In this document: positions 53,655-63,339 of the stretch, piece after piece
Numbering within the stretch: the stretch's first letter is position 1
Layout of the letters: every line of letters begins with the position of its first letter
Assembly (NCBI RefSeq): GCF_010020825.1
Contig: NZ_JAACJE010000001.1
Span: 3,038,001-3,102,000 of the forward strand
DNA from: Acidovorax sp. 210-6
Lineage (GTDB): Bacteria > Pseudomonadota > Gammaproteobacteria > Burkholderiales > Burkholderiaceae_C
Length of the DNA: 64,000 nt
Reading direction: 5' to 3'
Made by a program: the position numbers and the translations under genes
Notes under the pieces: model-generated
What the model was told of the DNA's origin: nothing
The model's database searches: none
The model's input: the letters and a program-made list of their open reading frames with translations, nothing else

Positions 53655-53666
53655 AGTTTCGGTGAT

Positions 53667-53681
53667 TTGCCGCTTCGGCAA
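53667..53681 (+). other. Small hairpin between ispE and tRNA-Gln
   Basis: Inverted repeat TTGCCG-CTT-CGGCAA, 12 bases before the 5' end of the tRNA. Possible processing signal or attenuation stem; no T-tract. Confidence 0.35.
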
Positions 53682-53692
53682 GTCACCTGTGT

Positions 53693-53769
53693 AGGGGAGT
53701 CGCCAAGTTGGTCAAGGCACCGGATTTTGATTCCGGCATGCGAGGGTTCGAGTCCTTCCTCCCCTGCCA
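53693..53769 (+). tRNA. tRNA-Gln (anticodon TTG)
   Basis: A 77-base cloverleaf with encoded CCA. Acceptor AGGGGAG pairs with CTCCCCT. The anticodon arm CCGGA-TTTTGAT-TCCGG carries TTG. T arm GAGGG-TTCGAGT-CCTTC. The sequence is close to E. coli glutamine tRNA in the anticodon arm. It lies between ispE and prs, a known betaproteobacterial arrangement, and is probably transcribed with prs from the promoter inside ispE, then excised. Confidence 0.96.
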
Positions 53770-53816
53770 AATCCTCATCGCGCACAGGCAAATCATTTCA
53801 GACCGCTGGGACGCTC

Positions 53817-54791
53817 ATGCAGGCCAACCAACCCGACTTCATGGTTTTCACCGGCAATGCCAATCCCGCATTGGCGGCTGAAATTGCCCAACACCTCCAT
53901 ATTTCCCTCGGCGCAGCCCACGTAGGCCGCTTTTCCGACGGCGAAGTCACCGTGGAGGTCAACCAGAACGTGCGCGCCCGCGACGTGTTCGTGGTGCAGT
54001 CCACCTGCGCGCCCACCAACGAAAACCTCATGGAACTGCTGATCATGGTCGATGCGCTCAAGCGCGCCTCGGCCGAACGCATCAGTGCCGTGATTCCCTA
54101 TTTTGGCTACGCCCGCCAGGATCGCCGTCCTCGCTCCACGCGCGTGCCTATCTCGGCCAAAGTCGTCGCCAACATGCTTCAGGCCGTGGGCGTGGCCCGC
54201 GTGCTGACCATGGACCTGCACGCCGACCAGATCCAGGGCTTTTTCGACATTCCGGTGGACAACATCTACGCGTCCCCCGTGCTGCTGGGTGATCTGCGCC
54301 AGAAGGACTACGAGGACCTGATCGTCGTCTCGCCCGACGTGGGCGGCGTAGTGCGCGCACGCGCACTGGCCAAGCAACTGGGGTGCGACCTGGCCATCAT
54401 CGACAAGCGCCGCCCCAAGGCCAACGTATCCGAAGTGATGCACGTGATCGGCGACATCGAAGGGCGCAACTGCGTGATCATGGACGACATGATCGACACC
54501 GCCGGTACGCTGGTCAAAGCTGCCGAGGTGCTGAAGGAGCGCGGTGCCAAGAAGGTGTACGCCTACTGCACACACCCCATTTTTTCTGGCCCCGCCATCG
54601 AGCGCATCGCCCAGGGCGCTGCCCTTGACGAAGTCGTAGTCACCAACACCATTCCCTTGAGCGAAGCTGCACGCGGCTGCGCCAAGATCCGCCAGCTCTC
54701 CGTGGCCCCGCTGATCGCCGAAACGATCCAGCGCATTGCCAAGGGAGACTCGGTGATGAGTCTGTTTGCCGACCAGGACAACCTGTTCTGA
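53817..54791 (+). CDS. prs: Ribose-phosphate pyrophosphokinase
   Basis: A 324-residue PRPP synthetase making PRPP from ribose 5-phosphate and ATP for nucleotides, histidine and tryptophan. Landmarks: [31 protein letters not shown], the Mg-binding [14 protein letters not shown] and the PRPP loop [13 protein letters not shown]. It is slightly longer than the E. coli enzyme (315), with the extra residues at the N-terminus. The ATG at 53817 follows the tRNA by 47 bases. An intrinsic terminator lies 18 bases after the stop. Confidence 0.97.
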   Translation: MQANQPDFMVFTGNANPALAAEIAQHLHISLGAAHVGRFSDGEVTVEVNQNVRARDVFVVQSTCAPTNENLMELLIMVDALKRASAERISAVIPYFGYARQDRRPRSTRVPISAKVVANMLQAVGVARVLTMDLHADQIQGFFDIPVDNIYASPVLLGDLRQKDYEDLIVVSPDVGGVVRARALAKQLGCDLAIIDKRRPKANVSEVMHVIGDIEGRNCVIMDDMIDTAGTLVKAAEVLKERGAKKVYAYCTHPIFSGPAIERIAQGAALDEVVVTNTIPLSEAARGCAKIRQLSVAPLIAETIQRIAKGDSVMSLFADQDNLF

Positions 54792-54808
54792 CCGCGCGAA
54801 CAACACGC

Positions 54809-54836
54809 AGGGCGTCCCTCGGGGCGCCTTTTTTGT
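54809..54836 (+). terminator. Intrinsic terminator after prs
   Basis: Stem GGCGTCC / GGGCGCC with a short loop, followed by TTTTTTG. It separates prs from rplY. Confidence 0.8.
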
Positions 54837-54884
54837 CAAACGGAGGTGGCACTGGTCGCGGTGCTCCTCGAACGGAGAATCCTC

Positions 54885-55517
54885 ATGCAATTCGTCGCTT
54901 TTGAGCGCGCCAAGCAAGGCACGGGTGCGAGCCGCCGCCTGCGCAATTCGGGCCGTACGCCCGGTATCGTTTATGGCGCTGGCGCCCAGCCCGTGGCCAT
55001 CGAAGTGGACCACAACGCCCTGTGGCACGCCCTGAAGAAAGAAGCCTTCCACTCCAGCGTGCTGGACATGGAACTGAACGGCCAGACCAGCAAGGTGCTG
55101 CTGCGCGACGTGCAATACCACCCCTTCAAGCAACTGGTGCTGCACATCGACTTCCAGCGCGTGGACGAAAAGACCAAGCTGCACATGAAGGTGCCCCTGC
55201 ACTACAGCGGCGCTGAAGAGTCGCCCGCCGTCAAGGTGGACAAGTGCCTGGTCACCCCCGTGATGACCGAATTGGACGTTTCCTGCATGCCTTCGGACCT
55301 GCCCGAATTCATCGCCGTGGACCTGTCCAACCTGCAGAAGAACGTTTCCCTGCACCTCAAGGACATCAAGCTGCCCAAGGGCGTGAGCGCGGTGACCCGT
55401 GGCGCCAAGAACAACCCCGTTCTGGTCTCCGTGGTGGCCCCAGCCGTGGAAGTTGCTGCCCCTGCCGCAGACGCCGCTGCCGCCCCCGCCAAGGGCAAGG
55501 GCAAGGGCAAGAAGTAA
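54885..55517 (+). CDS. rplY: 50S ribosomal protein L25/general stress protein Ctc (TL5 form)
   Basis: A 210-residue L25 protein of the long TL5/Ctc type, which binds 5S rRNA through its N-terminal domain (about residues 1-95) and adds a C-terminal beta domain. [15 protein letters not shown] is the family opening and [18 protein letters not shown] is the domain junction. The C-terminal tail is Ala-rich and ends with alternating Lys and Gly (KGKGKGKK). The ATG at 54885 has GGAG about seven bases upstream. It is followed by a strong terminator and then pth. Confidence 0.96.
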   Translation: MQFVAFERAKQGTGASRRLRNSGRTPGIVYGAGAQPVAIEVDHNALWHALKKEAFHSSVLDMELNGQTSKVLLRDVQYHPFKQLVLHIDFQRVDEKTKLHMKVPLHYSGAEESPAVKVDKCLVTPVMTELDVSCMPSDLPEFIAVDLSNLQKNVSLHLKDIKLPKGVSAVTRGAKNNPVLVSVVAPAVEVAAPAADAAAAPAKGKGKGKK

Positions 55518-55565
55518 TTCTTGCTCACAGCCCCGGCAGTCACCCCTGTGTGGCTGCCCTGTGCA

Positions 55566-55600
55566 CAACGGCCCACCTTTGCGTGGGCCGTTGGCTTTTG
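55566..55600 (+). terminator. Intrinsic terminator after rplY
   Basis: A perfect 11-bp stem CAACGGCCCAC / GTGGGCCGTTG with a six-base loop, followed by GCTTTTG. The stem is very stable; the T-tract is short. Symmetric enough that it may also act on read-through. Confidence 0.7.
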
Positions 55601-55621
55601 TGCCATCTGATAATTGCAGCC

Positions 55622-56248
55622 ATGATCAAGCTCTTTGTGGGCCTGGGCAACCCAGGGTCCGAATACGAAGCCACCCGCCACAACGCAGGGTTCTGGTGGA
55701 TCGACGCGCTGGCGCGCGAACTCAAGGTACACCTGCAACCCGAGCGCAGCTACTGGGGCCTGGCGGCACGCGCCACGGTGCACGGCCAGCATGTGTGGCT
55801 GCTGGAGCCACAGACCTACATGAACCTGTCGGGCAAATCGGTGGCCGCACTGGCGCGTTTCTTCAAGATCGCACCCGAGGAAATTCTGGTGGCGCACGAC
55901 GAACTGGACATCGCCCCAGGGCAGGTCAAACTCAAGCGCGGTGGCGGCCACGCCGGGCACAACGGCCTGCGCGACATCCACGCACAACTGGGCTCACCCG
56001 ACTACTGGCGCCTGCGCATCGGCATTGGCCACCCAGGCGACAAGTCCGAGGTGGCAAACTGGGTGCTCAAGAAACCGGCCCCCGACCAGCGCACACTCAT
56101 CGAAGACAGCATCACCCACAGCCTAAAGGCCTGGCCTGCCCTGCTGGCCGGAGATATGGACAAGGCCACGCTGCTGGTACACACCACCAAGGCCCCGCGC
56201 CCCAAACCGCCACGCCCCGCCACGGGCGCCCCTGAAGCCAGCGTCTGA
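55622..56248 (+). CDS. pth: Peptidyl-tRNA hydrolase
   Basis: A 208-residue Pth enzyme recycling peptidyl-tRNA. Catalytic and substrate residues are visible: the N-terminal VGLGNPG, the catalytic histidine in TRHNAG, YMNLSG, the aspartate in AHDELD and GHNGLRDI. The C-terminal about 15 residues ([18 protein letters not shown]) are a basic, Pro-rich tail. The stop is directly followed by repeat copy I. The rplY-pth order is conserved in related bacteria. Confidence 0.97.
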   Translation: MIKLFVGLGNPGSEYEATRHNAGFWWIDALARELKVHLQPERSYWGLAARATVHGQHVWLLEPQTYMNLSGKSVAALARFFKIAPEEILVAHDELDIAPGQVKLKRGGGHAGHNGLRDIHAQLGSPDYWRLRIGIGHPGDKSEVANWVLKKPAPDQRTLIEDSITHSLKAWPALLAGDMDKATLLVHTTKAPRPKPPRPATGAPEASV

Positions 56249-56249
56249 T

Positions 56250-56299
56250 GCTATAAATTTAGGAGCGCATTGCGCTTATTGGACGGGCGCTACAGGCCA
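56250..56299 (-). repeat. Interspersed repeat copy I, opposite orientation
   Basis: Read on the minus strand: GGCCTGTAGCGCCCGTC, CAATAAGCGCAATGCGC, then a right arm ending TTTATAGC. It lies between convergent pth and ferredoxin genes, one base after the pth stop. It is the only copy inverted relative to the others. Confidence 0.75.
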
Positions 56300-56310
56300 T
56301 TGAGCGCCCA

Positions 56311-58162
<1,852 letters not shown>

Positions 58163-58299
58163 GGATGGATCCCTCCCAAATCAGCCCCGGAACCCCCTCG
58201 GCCCCGAAGAACCGGCGAGCGTACCAGCGAGCGGGCCCTTAACCCCGGTCACCGGCCATCCAATGTGCAAGAAATTGTTGCGCTGCGGAATATTTAACG

Positions 58300-58355
58300 A
58301 AAATAGGCCCCAGCGCCCTTATTACATGCGCAAGTAGCTATGTTTTTGATAGCAA
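58300..58355 (+). repeat. Interspersed two-hairpin repeat, copy J
   Basis: AAAATAGGCCCCAGCGCCC, TTATTACATGCGCAAGTAGC, right hairpin GCTATGTTTTTGATAGC. It ends one base before the LysE-family gene's stop codon (58357), with DUF945 on the other side. Orientation plus. Confidence 0.8.
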
Positions 58356-58356
58356 A

Positions 58357-59001
58357 TCAATTGCGCTGCGCCGTGGCCAGCCGCACCGCCAGCCCCAGGA
58401 ACACCAGCCCTGCCACGCGGTTGAGCAGCGTTTGTGCCCGCGCCGACCGCATCAGCAGCGTGCCGAACACGCCCGAGAAGCAGGCAACGGCACCGAACAC
58501 CAGCATGGTGGCCAGCATGAACACCAGGCCCAGCACCATCAGTTGCAGCGCCACGCTACCCCGCGCAGGGTCGGCAAACTGCGGCAGAAAGGCCAGGAAG
58601 AAGATCAGCACCTTGGGATTGGTGAGGTTCATCACGATGCCCCGGCCCACCATCTTCCACCAGCCCGGCGCCTGGGTTGCGGGTGCCGAGCCTTCGGGCC
58701 CTTGCGCCGTGGCCGCGGGGGCACGCAACGCCTGCCAGGCCAACCACGCCAGGTAGGCCGCCCCGCAGAACTTGAGCACCGTGAATGCCATGCTGGATGC
58801 CGCAAACACCGCCGCCAAGCCCAGCGCCACAGCGGCCGTGTGGCCCACGATGCCAAGGCACAAACCCAACACCACGGCCAGCCCCAGGCGCCAGCCCCGC
58901 TGCACCGATTGGACCAGCACAAAAATGTTGTCCGGCCCCGGCGTCAGCGCCAGAACAACGGCCACACCAAAGAAGGTGACAAGGGTTTCGATGGAGGGCA
59001 T
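58357..59001 (-). CDS. LysE/RhtB family amino-acid exporter
   Basis: A 214-residue membrane exporter with six predicted helices. It opens PSIETLVTFFGVAVVLALTPGPDN, the LysE/RhtB signature ending in TPGPDN. Typical later elements are GLCLGIVGHTAAVALGL and FCGAAYLAWLAWQALRAP. It probably exports an amino acid such as threonine, homoserine or leucine; the substrate is not determined by sequence. The ATG at 59001 is chosen over 59034 because it fits the family start. Repeat copy J adjoins its stop codon. Confidence 0.93.
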   Translation of the reverse strand: MPSIETLVTFFGVAVVLALTPGPDNIFVLVQSVQRGWRLGLAVVLGLCLGIVGHTAAVALGLAAVFAASSMAFTVLKFCGAAYLAWLAWQALRAPAATAQGPEGSAPATQAPGWWKMVGRGIVMNLTNPKVLIFFLAFLPQFADPARGSVALQLMVLGLVFMLATMLVFGAVACFSGVFGTLLMRSARAQTLLNRVAGLVFLGLAVRLATAQRN

Positions 59002-59066
59002 GGCACTCAATCCTGCGTGCAGTGGGGAAGGCATCTATGGTACCCGCCCGCCCCGCCGGCAAGGCC

Positions 59067-59903
59067 CTACGCAGTAACGATCCAGCCTTCCAGCGGATCA
59101 GCATCGCCGGGCAGCCCATACCGCGCATCGCCTTCGGCGTGGCGCCGCTGCGCCCAGGCGGCCTGCAGCAGGCACAGCACGGCATCGAGCCGGTCGCCCT
59201 GCGCATCCTGCACCAGCGCCTCGCGCTGGATCTGGCGCAGTTGCAGTTGCAGGCCCAGGCGCGTGTGGCCCAGCTCCAGCGCGGTGAGCAGGTCCTTGCG
59301 TGCAATCAGGCGCTCCGGGGTCTGGCGCGCGCGGTCGTCGCTTTTGTAGCTGCGCCGCCCCAGCACCTCACGCGCCAGCAGGCCGGGGTAGGCCTCCAGC
59401 CCCACGCGGGCGGGATCACCGGCATGCAGACCCGGCAGATGCACACCGGCGTCCAGCAGCAGCGGCACGCCCGCATGCAGCATGTAGGCCACGGGCGGGT
59501 TGACCCACTTCATGCTCGGGCTGGAGCCTGCCGGGAGGTCGGTGGCGCGGTGCGCAAACTTGCCGCCCACCGGGCGGGCTGCGCAAAAACCGGCAAACGC
59601 ATCGCGGATGTGCGCACGCGACAGCTGGCGGTAGTGCTGCATGCAATCGATCCAAACCAGCGGCCAGCCCAGGTGCTGCACCAGTTCGCGTGGCAGGCCG
59701 AACGGCAGGTCGAAACCGCCCACCCAATGCCCAGGCCCAGCCAGCCAGCGACCCAGGGCGTCCAGCGTGTCAAAGGTGTGCAGGGACTGCAGCCGCACGC
59801 GCGAACCCGCCAGCTCACCCAGCGCCATGACGATGGGTTTGCGCCGGCTGGGGCTGCTGGAGAAATCAACGCCCAGCAGCAGGGGTGGTGTGTCGGTGGC
59901 CAT
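59067..59903 (-). CDS. DUF429 domain-containing protein
   Basis: A 278-residue cytosolic protein with the DUF429 RNase H-like layout: LLLGVDFSSSPSRRKPIV at the N-terminus with the acidic residue, GGFDLPFGLP, and EAYPGLLAREVLG later, followed by DRLDAVLCLLQAAW. These elements are conserved in the family, and several acidic residues suggest a metal-dependent nuclease fold, but no activity is known. It is four bases downstream of the EamA transporter gene stop on the same strand, so they are probably co-transcribed. Confidence 0.85.
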   Translation of the reverse strand: MATDTPPLLLGVDFSSSPSRRKPIVMALGELAGSRVRLQSLHTFDTLDALGRWLAGPGHWVGGFDLPFGLPRELVQHLGWPLVWIDCMQHYRQLSRAHIRDAFAGFCAARPVGGKFAHRATDLPAGSSPSMKWVNPPVAYMLHAGVPLLLDAGVHLPGLHAGDPARVGLEAYPGLLAREVLGRRSYKSDDRARQTPERLIARKDLLTALELGHTRLGLQLQLRQIQREALVQDAQGDRLDAVLCLLQAAWAQRRHAEGDARYGLPGDADPLEGWIVTA

Positions 59904-59907
59904 GCCG

Positions 59908-60789
59908 CTACCCCAGCGCCAGGGCCGTCACGCCCAGTGCGATGCACGCCGCGCCGCACAGCCGGGCCAGCCGGTCGCCCTCGCCCAGCAGGTGGCCGCC
60001 GATGAGCGCAGCGAACAGCATGGACACCTCGCGCGCCGGCGCCACGTGCGACAGCGGCGCCTCGCGCATGGCAAACAGCACCAGCACGTAGGCGATGGGG
60101 CTGACCACGGCCACCAGCAGCGCAAAGCGCCACTGCGCGCCCCAGAGCACCGCCGCCGTGGGCAGGTCGCGCAGCACCACCGGGGCCAGCAGCGCCACGC
60201 GCACAAAATTGCCCATGTAATCCACCAGAATGGGCGACATCAGCAGCACCTTGACGGCGTAGCCGTCCACCACGGTGTAACTGGCGATGAAGGCGCCGGT
60301 CACCACACCATAGACCAGCCCCTTGTGCACGCGCTGCCGCGCCGCCGGGTCGTGCGCCGCACGCAGCAGCGCCGGCCCTCCCGCAATGAGGAAGACGCCA
60401 CCGACCACGCCGATGATGCCCAGTGCCCCCAGCGCCGAGATGCGCTCACCCAGCAGCGTGATGGCCACCAGGGAGGACAGCAGCGGCCCCGTGCCCCGCG
60501 CCAGCGGGTACACCACCGTGAGATCGGCCTTGCGGTAGCCGCGCAGCAACGTGACGTAATACACCACATGCAGCACGCCACTGGCCACGATGAAGCCCCA
60601 CTCCACAGCGCCCCACAGCGGCACGGCGTCGCGCCCCAGCCACCAGCCCAGCGGCGCCCAGAACAGCATCATCAGCACCGAAGTGAAGAAGGCAAAGCGC
60701 GCGTCGCCACCCGCCTTCTTGGCGGCAATGTTCCAGCAGGCATGGATCAGCCCAGCCAGGATGATGAGGGCGAAGGCGTGGAGGGTCAT
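59908..60789 (-). CDS. EamA/DMT family transporter
   Basis: A 293-residue drug/metabolite transporter-type permease with about 10 hydrophobic helices in two EamA repeats. It begins LHAFALIILAGLIHACWNIAAKKAGG, with the first EamA repeat, and includes YPLARGTGPLLSSLVAITLLGE at the repeat junction. The C-terminal half has LSHVAPAREVSMLFAALIGG. The substrate is unknown. The ATG at 60789 is used; the upstream codons overlap a terminator. It lies downstream of a strong terminator, so it has its own promoter or depends on read-through. Confidence 0.9.
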   Translation of the reverse strand: MTLHAFALIILAGLIHACWNIAAKKAGGDARFAFFTSVLMMLFWAPLGWWLGRDAVPLWGAVEWGFIVASGVLHVVYYVTLLRGYRKADLTVVYPLARGTGPLLSSLVAITLLGERISALGALGIIGVVGGVFLIAGGPALLRAAHDPAARQRVHKGLVYGVVTGAFIASYTVVDGYAVKVLLMSPILVDYMGNFVRVALLAPVVLRDLPTAAVLWGAQWRFALLVAVVSPIAYVLVLFAMREAPLSHVAPAREVSMLFAALIGGHLLGEGDRLARLCGAACIALGVTALALG

Positions 60790-60798
60790 GCAAAAACA

Positions 60799-60838
60799 AA
60801 GGGCCGCAGCGCCCATCCGGGGCTGCGGCCTTCACAGG
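60799..60838 (-). terminator. Intrinsic terminator after the BLUF gene
   Basis: On the minus strand, GGCCGCAGC and GCTGCGGCC form a 9-bp stem followed by CTTTGTTTTTG. It ends the folE-BLUF transcript. Confidence 0.7.
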
Positions 60839-60851
60839 GTGCGCCGAAAAA

Positions 60852-61274
60852 TCAGGCCCGACCGATGATGCTCGCCGTGGCCATGAGTTCTTCCAACAGC
60901 GCGAACGATACCTTGCCCGACACCGCGTAGGGATCGAGCTCGGGCTTTTCGGAGTATTTGAGCAGGATGGAATGGTTGATCTTGCTGAGGTTGACCTGGC
61001 CCATGGTCCAGCCGCCGAAGCGCCGCTCGGCGATTTCCTCGAAGTGCAGCAGCTCCACGTTCTTGTGGCGTGGGTCGCGCTGAATGTGGCCATAGAGGTC
61101 GCTCACCGCAGAGCGCCCGCCCTCGATGGCCTGCAGGAAGATGCCGCCGCCGTAGCACAGCACGCCCGTGATGCCGCAGGCCGGGTTGTGCTGGCGCGAC
61201 TGGGCAAGAATGGCTTCGATGGCCTCGGGTGAGGTGTCCACCGCGCGGCTGGCGTAGAGCAGGCGTACCAACAT
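60852..61274 (-). CDS. BLUF-domain blue-light photoreceptor
   Basis: A 140-residue single-domain BLUF protein binding FAD. The photochemical residues are present: Tyr7 (VRLLYASRA), Asn30 and Gln48 (GGIFLQAIEG), with the Trp and Met of GGWTMGQV in the beta-5 region. The spacing Tyr-Asn-Gln matches AppA-type BLUF domains. No output domain is attached, so it must signal through a partner or act by itself. It starts two bases after the folE stop on the same strand, so it is almost certainly made from the folE transcript. A link between blue light and pterin synthesis is inferred from context only. Confidence 0.93.
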   Translation of the reverse strand: MLVRLLYASRAVDTSPEAIEAILAQSRQHNPACGITGVLCYGGGIFLQAIEGGRSAVSDLYGHIQRDPRHKNVELLHFEEIAERRFGGWTMGQVNLSKINHSILLKYSEKPELDPYAVSGKVSFALLEELMATASIIGRA

Positions 61275-61276
61275 GG

Positions 61277-62002
61277 TCAGTTCTTTCCAGGGATGAGGGA
61301 GAGGAATTCGCGGCGCAGCGCGCTGTCCTTGAGGAACACACCGCGCATCACCGAGTTGATCATCTTGCTGTCCATCTCGCGCACGCCGCGCCAGGACATG
61401 CAGAAGTGGCTGGCCTCCATGACCACGGCCAGGCCGTCGGGCTGGGTTTTTTCCATGATGAGGTCGGCCAGTTGCACCACGGCCTCTTCCTGGATCTGCG
61501 GGCGGCCCATGATCCAGTCCACCAGGCGAGCGTACTTGGACAGGCCGATCACGTTGGTGTGCTCGTTGGGCATGATGCCAATCCAGATCTTGCCGATGAC
61601 GGGGCAGAAATGGTGACTGCAGGCGCTGCGCACCGTGAGCGGGCCGACGATCATCAGCTCGTTGAGGTGTTCTGCGTTGGGAAACTCGGTGATGGGGGGC
61701 GCCTGCACATAGCGGCCCTTGAACACCTCATTGAGGTACATCTTGGCCACACGGCGCGCGGTGTTCTGGGTGTTGTGGTCGCCTGCGGTGTCGATCACCA
61801 GGCTGTCGAGCACGCCCTGCATCTTGGACTCGACCTCGTCGAGCAGCTGCTCCAGCTCGCCGGGCTGGATGAAGTCGGCGATGTTGTCGTTGGCGTTGAA
61901 GCGCTTGCGCGCCGCCTGGATCCGCTCGCGGATCTTGACGGAAACAGGCGTTCCTTCGTCGAGGGGGGCTGGGTTCATGTCGGCGGCCAGTTGTCGGAAC
62001 AT
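61277..62002 (-). CDS. folE: GTP cyclohydrolase I FolE
   Basis: A 241-residue type I GTP cyclohydrolase, the first enzyme of folate (tetrahydropterin) synthesis, converting GTP to dihydroneopterin triphosphate. The zinc-binding segment SACSHHFCPVIGK and SHFCMSWRGVRE are present, as are GLSKYARLVD and VVMEASHFC. The length fits bacterial FolE. The start could be 62002 or Met9 (61978). It is the first gene of the pair with the BLUF photoreceptor. Repeat copy K lies upstream. Confidence 0.96.
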   Translation of the reverse strand: MFRQLAADMNPAPLDEGTPVSVKIRERIQAARKRFNANDNIADFIQPGELEQLLDEVESKMQGVLDSLVIDTAGDHNTQNTARRVAKMYLNEVFKGRYVQAPPITEFPNAEHLNELMIVGPLTVRSACSHHFCPVIGKIWIGIMPNEHTNVIGLSKYARLVDWIMGRPQIQEEAVVQLADLIMEKTQPDGLAVVMEASHFCMSWRGVREMDSKMINSVMRGVFLKDSALRREFLSLIPGKN

Positions 62003-62043
62003 GGGGAGATGGTAGCAGCGATCGGCATCCGATGTTTCAAAGG

Positions 62044-62100
62044 GTTTTTGGCCTCCAGCGCTTATTCCACAAGCGCCAGCAGCTATTATTTTTATAGCAC
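62044..62100 (+). repeat. Interspersed two-hairpin repeat, copy K (reference copy)
   Basis: The most regular copy, used as reference. Left block GTTTTTGGCCTCCAGCGC, stem 1 GCGCTT...AAGCGC with an AT-rich loop, a short CAGCA link, and stem 2 GCTATTATTTTTATAGC. It lies between the clsB-type gene stop (62111) and the folE start (62002), both minus strand. Orientation plus, antisense to both genes. Confidence 0.85.
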
Positions 62101-62110
62101 CCCAGCAAAG

Positions 62111-63331
62111 TCAGTAGCGGTTGCCCGTGACCCACAGCGCCAGGCGCATGAGCACGAAGGCCACGCGGTCCAGGGCGCGTTCGTGCCAGGAGCGCAGCGC
62201 ATAGCGTGTCGGGTCCAGCACCCTGCCCCCGTGCAGCATGGCGTGCTCCAGGCGCGCGCGCAGATCCTGGGCAAAGGCCGCGTCCTCGACCACCACGTTG
62301 GCCTCGCGCGCCAGCAGCAGGCTCAGCGGGTCGAGGTTGGACGACCCCACGGTGGCCCAGGGCCGTGCGCCATGGGCGTCGATCACCGCCACCTTGGCGT
62401 GCAGAAAGCTGGGCGCGTACTCGTGGATCTCGACCCCGGCCTTGAGCAGGGCACCATACACCGGGCGCGCCGCGTGGTACTGCATGAAGTATTCATAGCG
62501 GCCTTGCAGCAGCAGACGCACCCGCACGCCTCTGCGTGCCGCCATTTGCAAGGCCACGCGCAGCTTGCGCCCCGGTACGAAGTAGGCGTTGGCAATGATG
62601 ATTTCCTCGCGCGCCGCCGCAATGGCGCGGCGGTAGGCCTTTTCGATGCGGCTGCGGTGGCGCACGTTGTCGCGCAGCAGCAGCGCGGCGCGCATACCGG
62701 GGCTGGTGTCGGCATCGGGCGCCGCATGGTGGGCCGCGCTGGCGGCGCGCAGCGCCTGCAGGGCTTCGGGCAGGCGGCGCTGGCTGGCGTCGCGCACGGC
62801 CTGCATGCGCCACCACAGTTGTTCCATGGCATCGCTGGCCACCCCCACGAGCGCGCCCGTGGCCTGCACGGCAAAGTCAAAACGCGGCGCCACGAGGCGG
62901 CCATGGTTGGGGTCGTGGAAATCGTCCAGCACATTGATGCCGCCACAGAACAGCACCCGGCCATCGACCACGCAGAGCTTGCGGTGCAGCCGCCGCCAAC
63001 GGCGCGGCAGCAACAACCCCAACGGACCCAGCGGCGAATACACCCGGCAATGCACGCCCGCAGCGCGCAGGCGATCGGCCCAGTCCTGCGGCAAACGGCC
63101 GGTACCTACGCCATCGACCACCAGGTGGGTGCGCACGCCGCGCCGGGCCGCACGCATCAGCGCCTGGGCCACCTCGGTGGCGGTGCCGGTGAAATCAAAA
63201 ATGTAGGTCTCGAACTGAATATCCGACAACGCCGCGTCCATCGCGGCTATCAGTGCGGGAAACAGCTCCTGCGCCCCTTGCAGCAGCTGTACCTGGTGGC
63301 CTTCGGTCAGTTCAAACGGAACACCTGCCAT
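62111..63331 (-). CDS. clsB: Cardiolipin synthase ClsB-type phospholipase D family protein
   Basis: A 406-residue phospholipase D superfamily enzyme with two HKD motifs: HRKLCVVDG in the first half and HAKVAVIDAHG in the second, both complete. Length and order match E. coli ClsB (413). It condenses phosphatidylglycerol with another lipid to form cardiolipin-type phospholipids at the membrane. The ATG at 63331 is chosen; the frame is open upstream but overlaps the neighbouring gene. It lies eight bases downstream of an EEP-family gene, the same pairing as E. coli ybhP-clsB. Confidence 0.94.
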   Translation of the reverse strand: MAGVPFELTEGHQVQLLQGAQELFPALIAAMDAALSDIQFETYIFDFTGTATEVAQALMRAARRGVRTHLVVDGVGTGRLPQDWADRLRAAGVHCRVYSPLGPLGLLLPRRWRRLHRKLCVVDGRVLFCGGINVLDDFHDPNHGRLVAPRFDFAVQATGALVGVASDAMEQLWWRMQAVRDASQRRLPEALQALRAASAAHHAAPDADTSPGMRAALLLRDNVRHRSRIEKAYRRAIAAAREEIIIANAYFVPGRKLRVALQMAARRGVRVRLLLQGRYEYFMQYHAARPVYGALLKAGVEIHEYAPSFLHAKVAVIDAHGARPWATVGSSNLDPLSLLLAREANVVVEDAAFAQDLRARLEHAMLHGGRVLDPTRYALRSWHERALDRVAFVLMRLALWVTGNRY

Positions 63332-63339
63332 CGCGCGCG

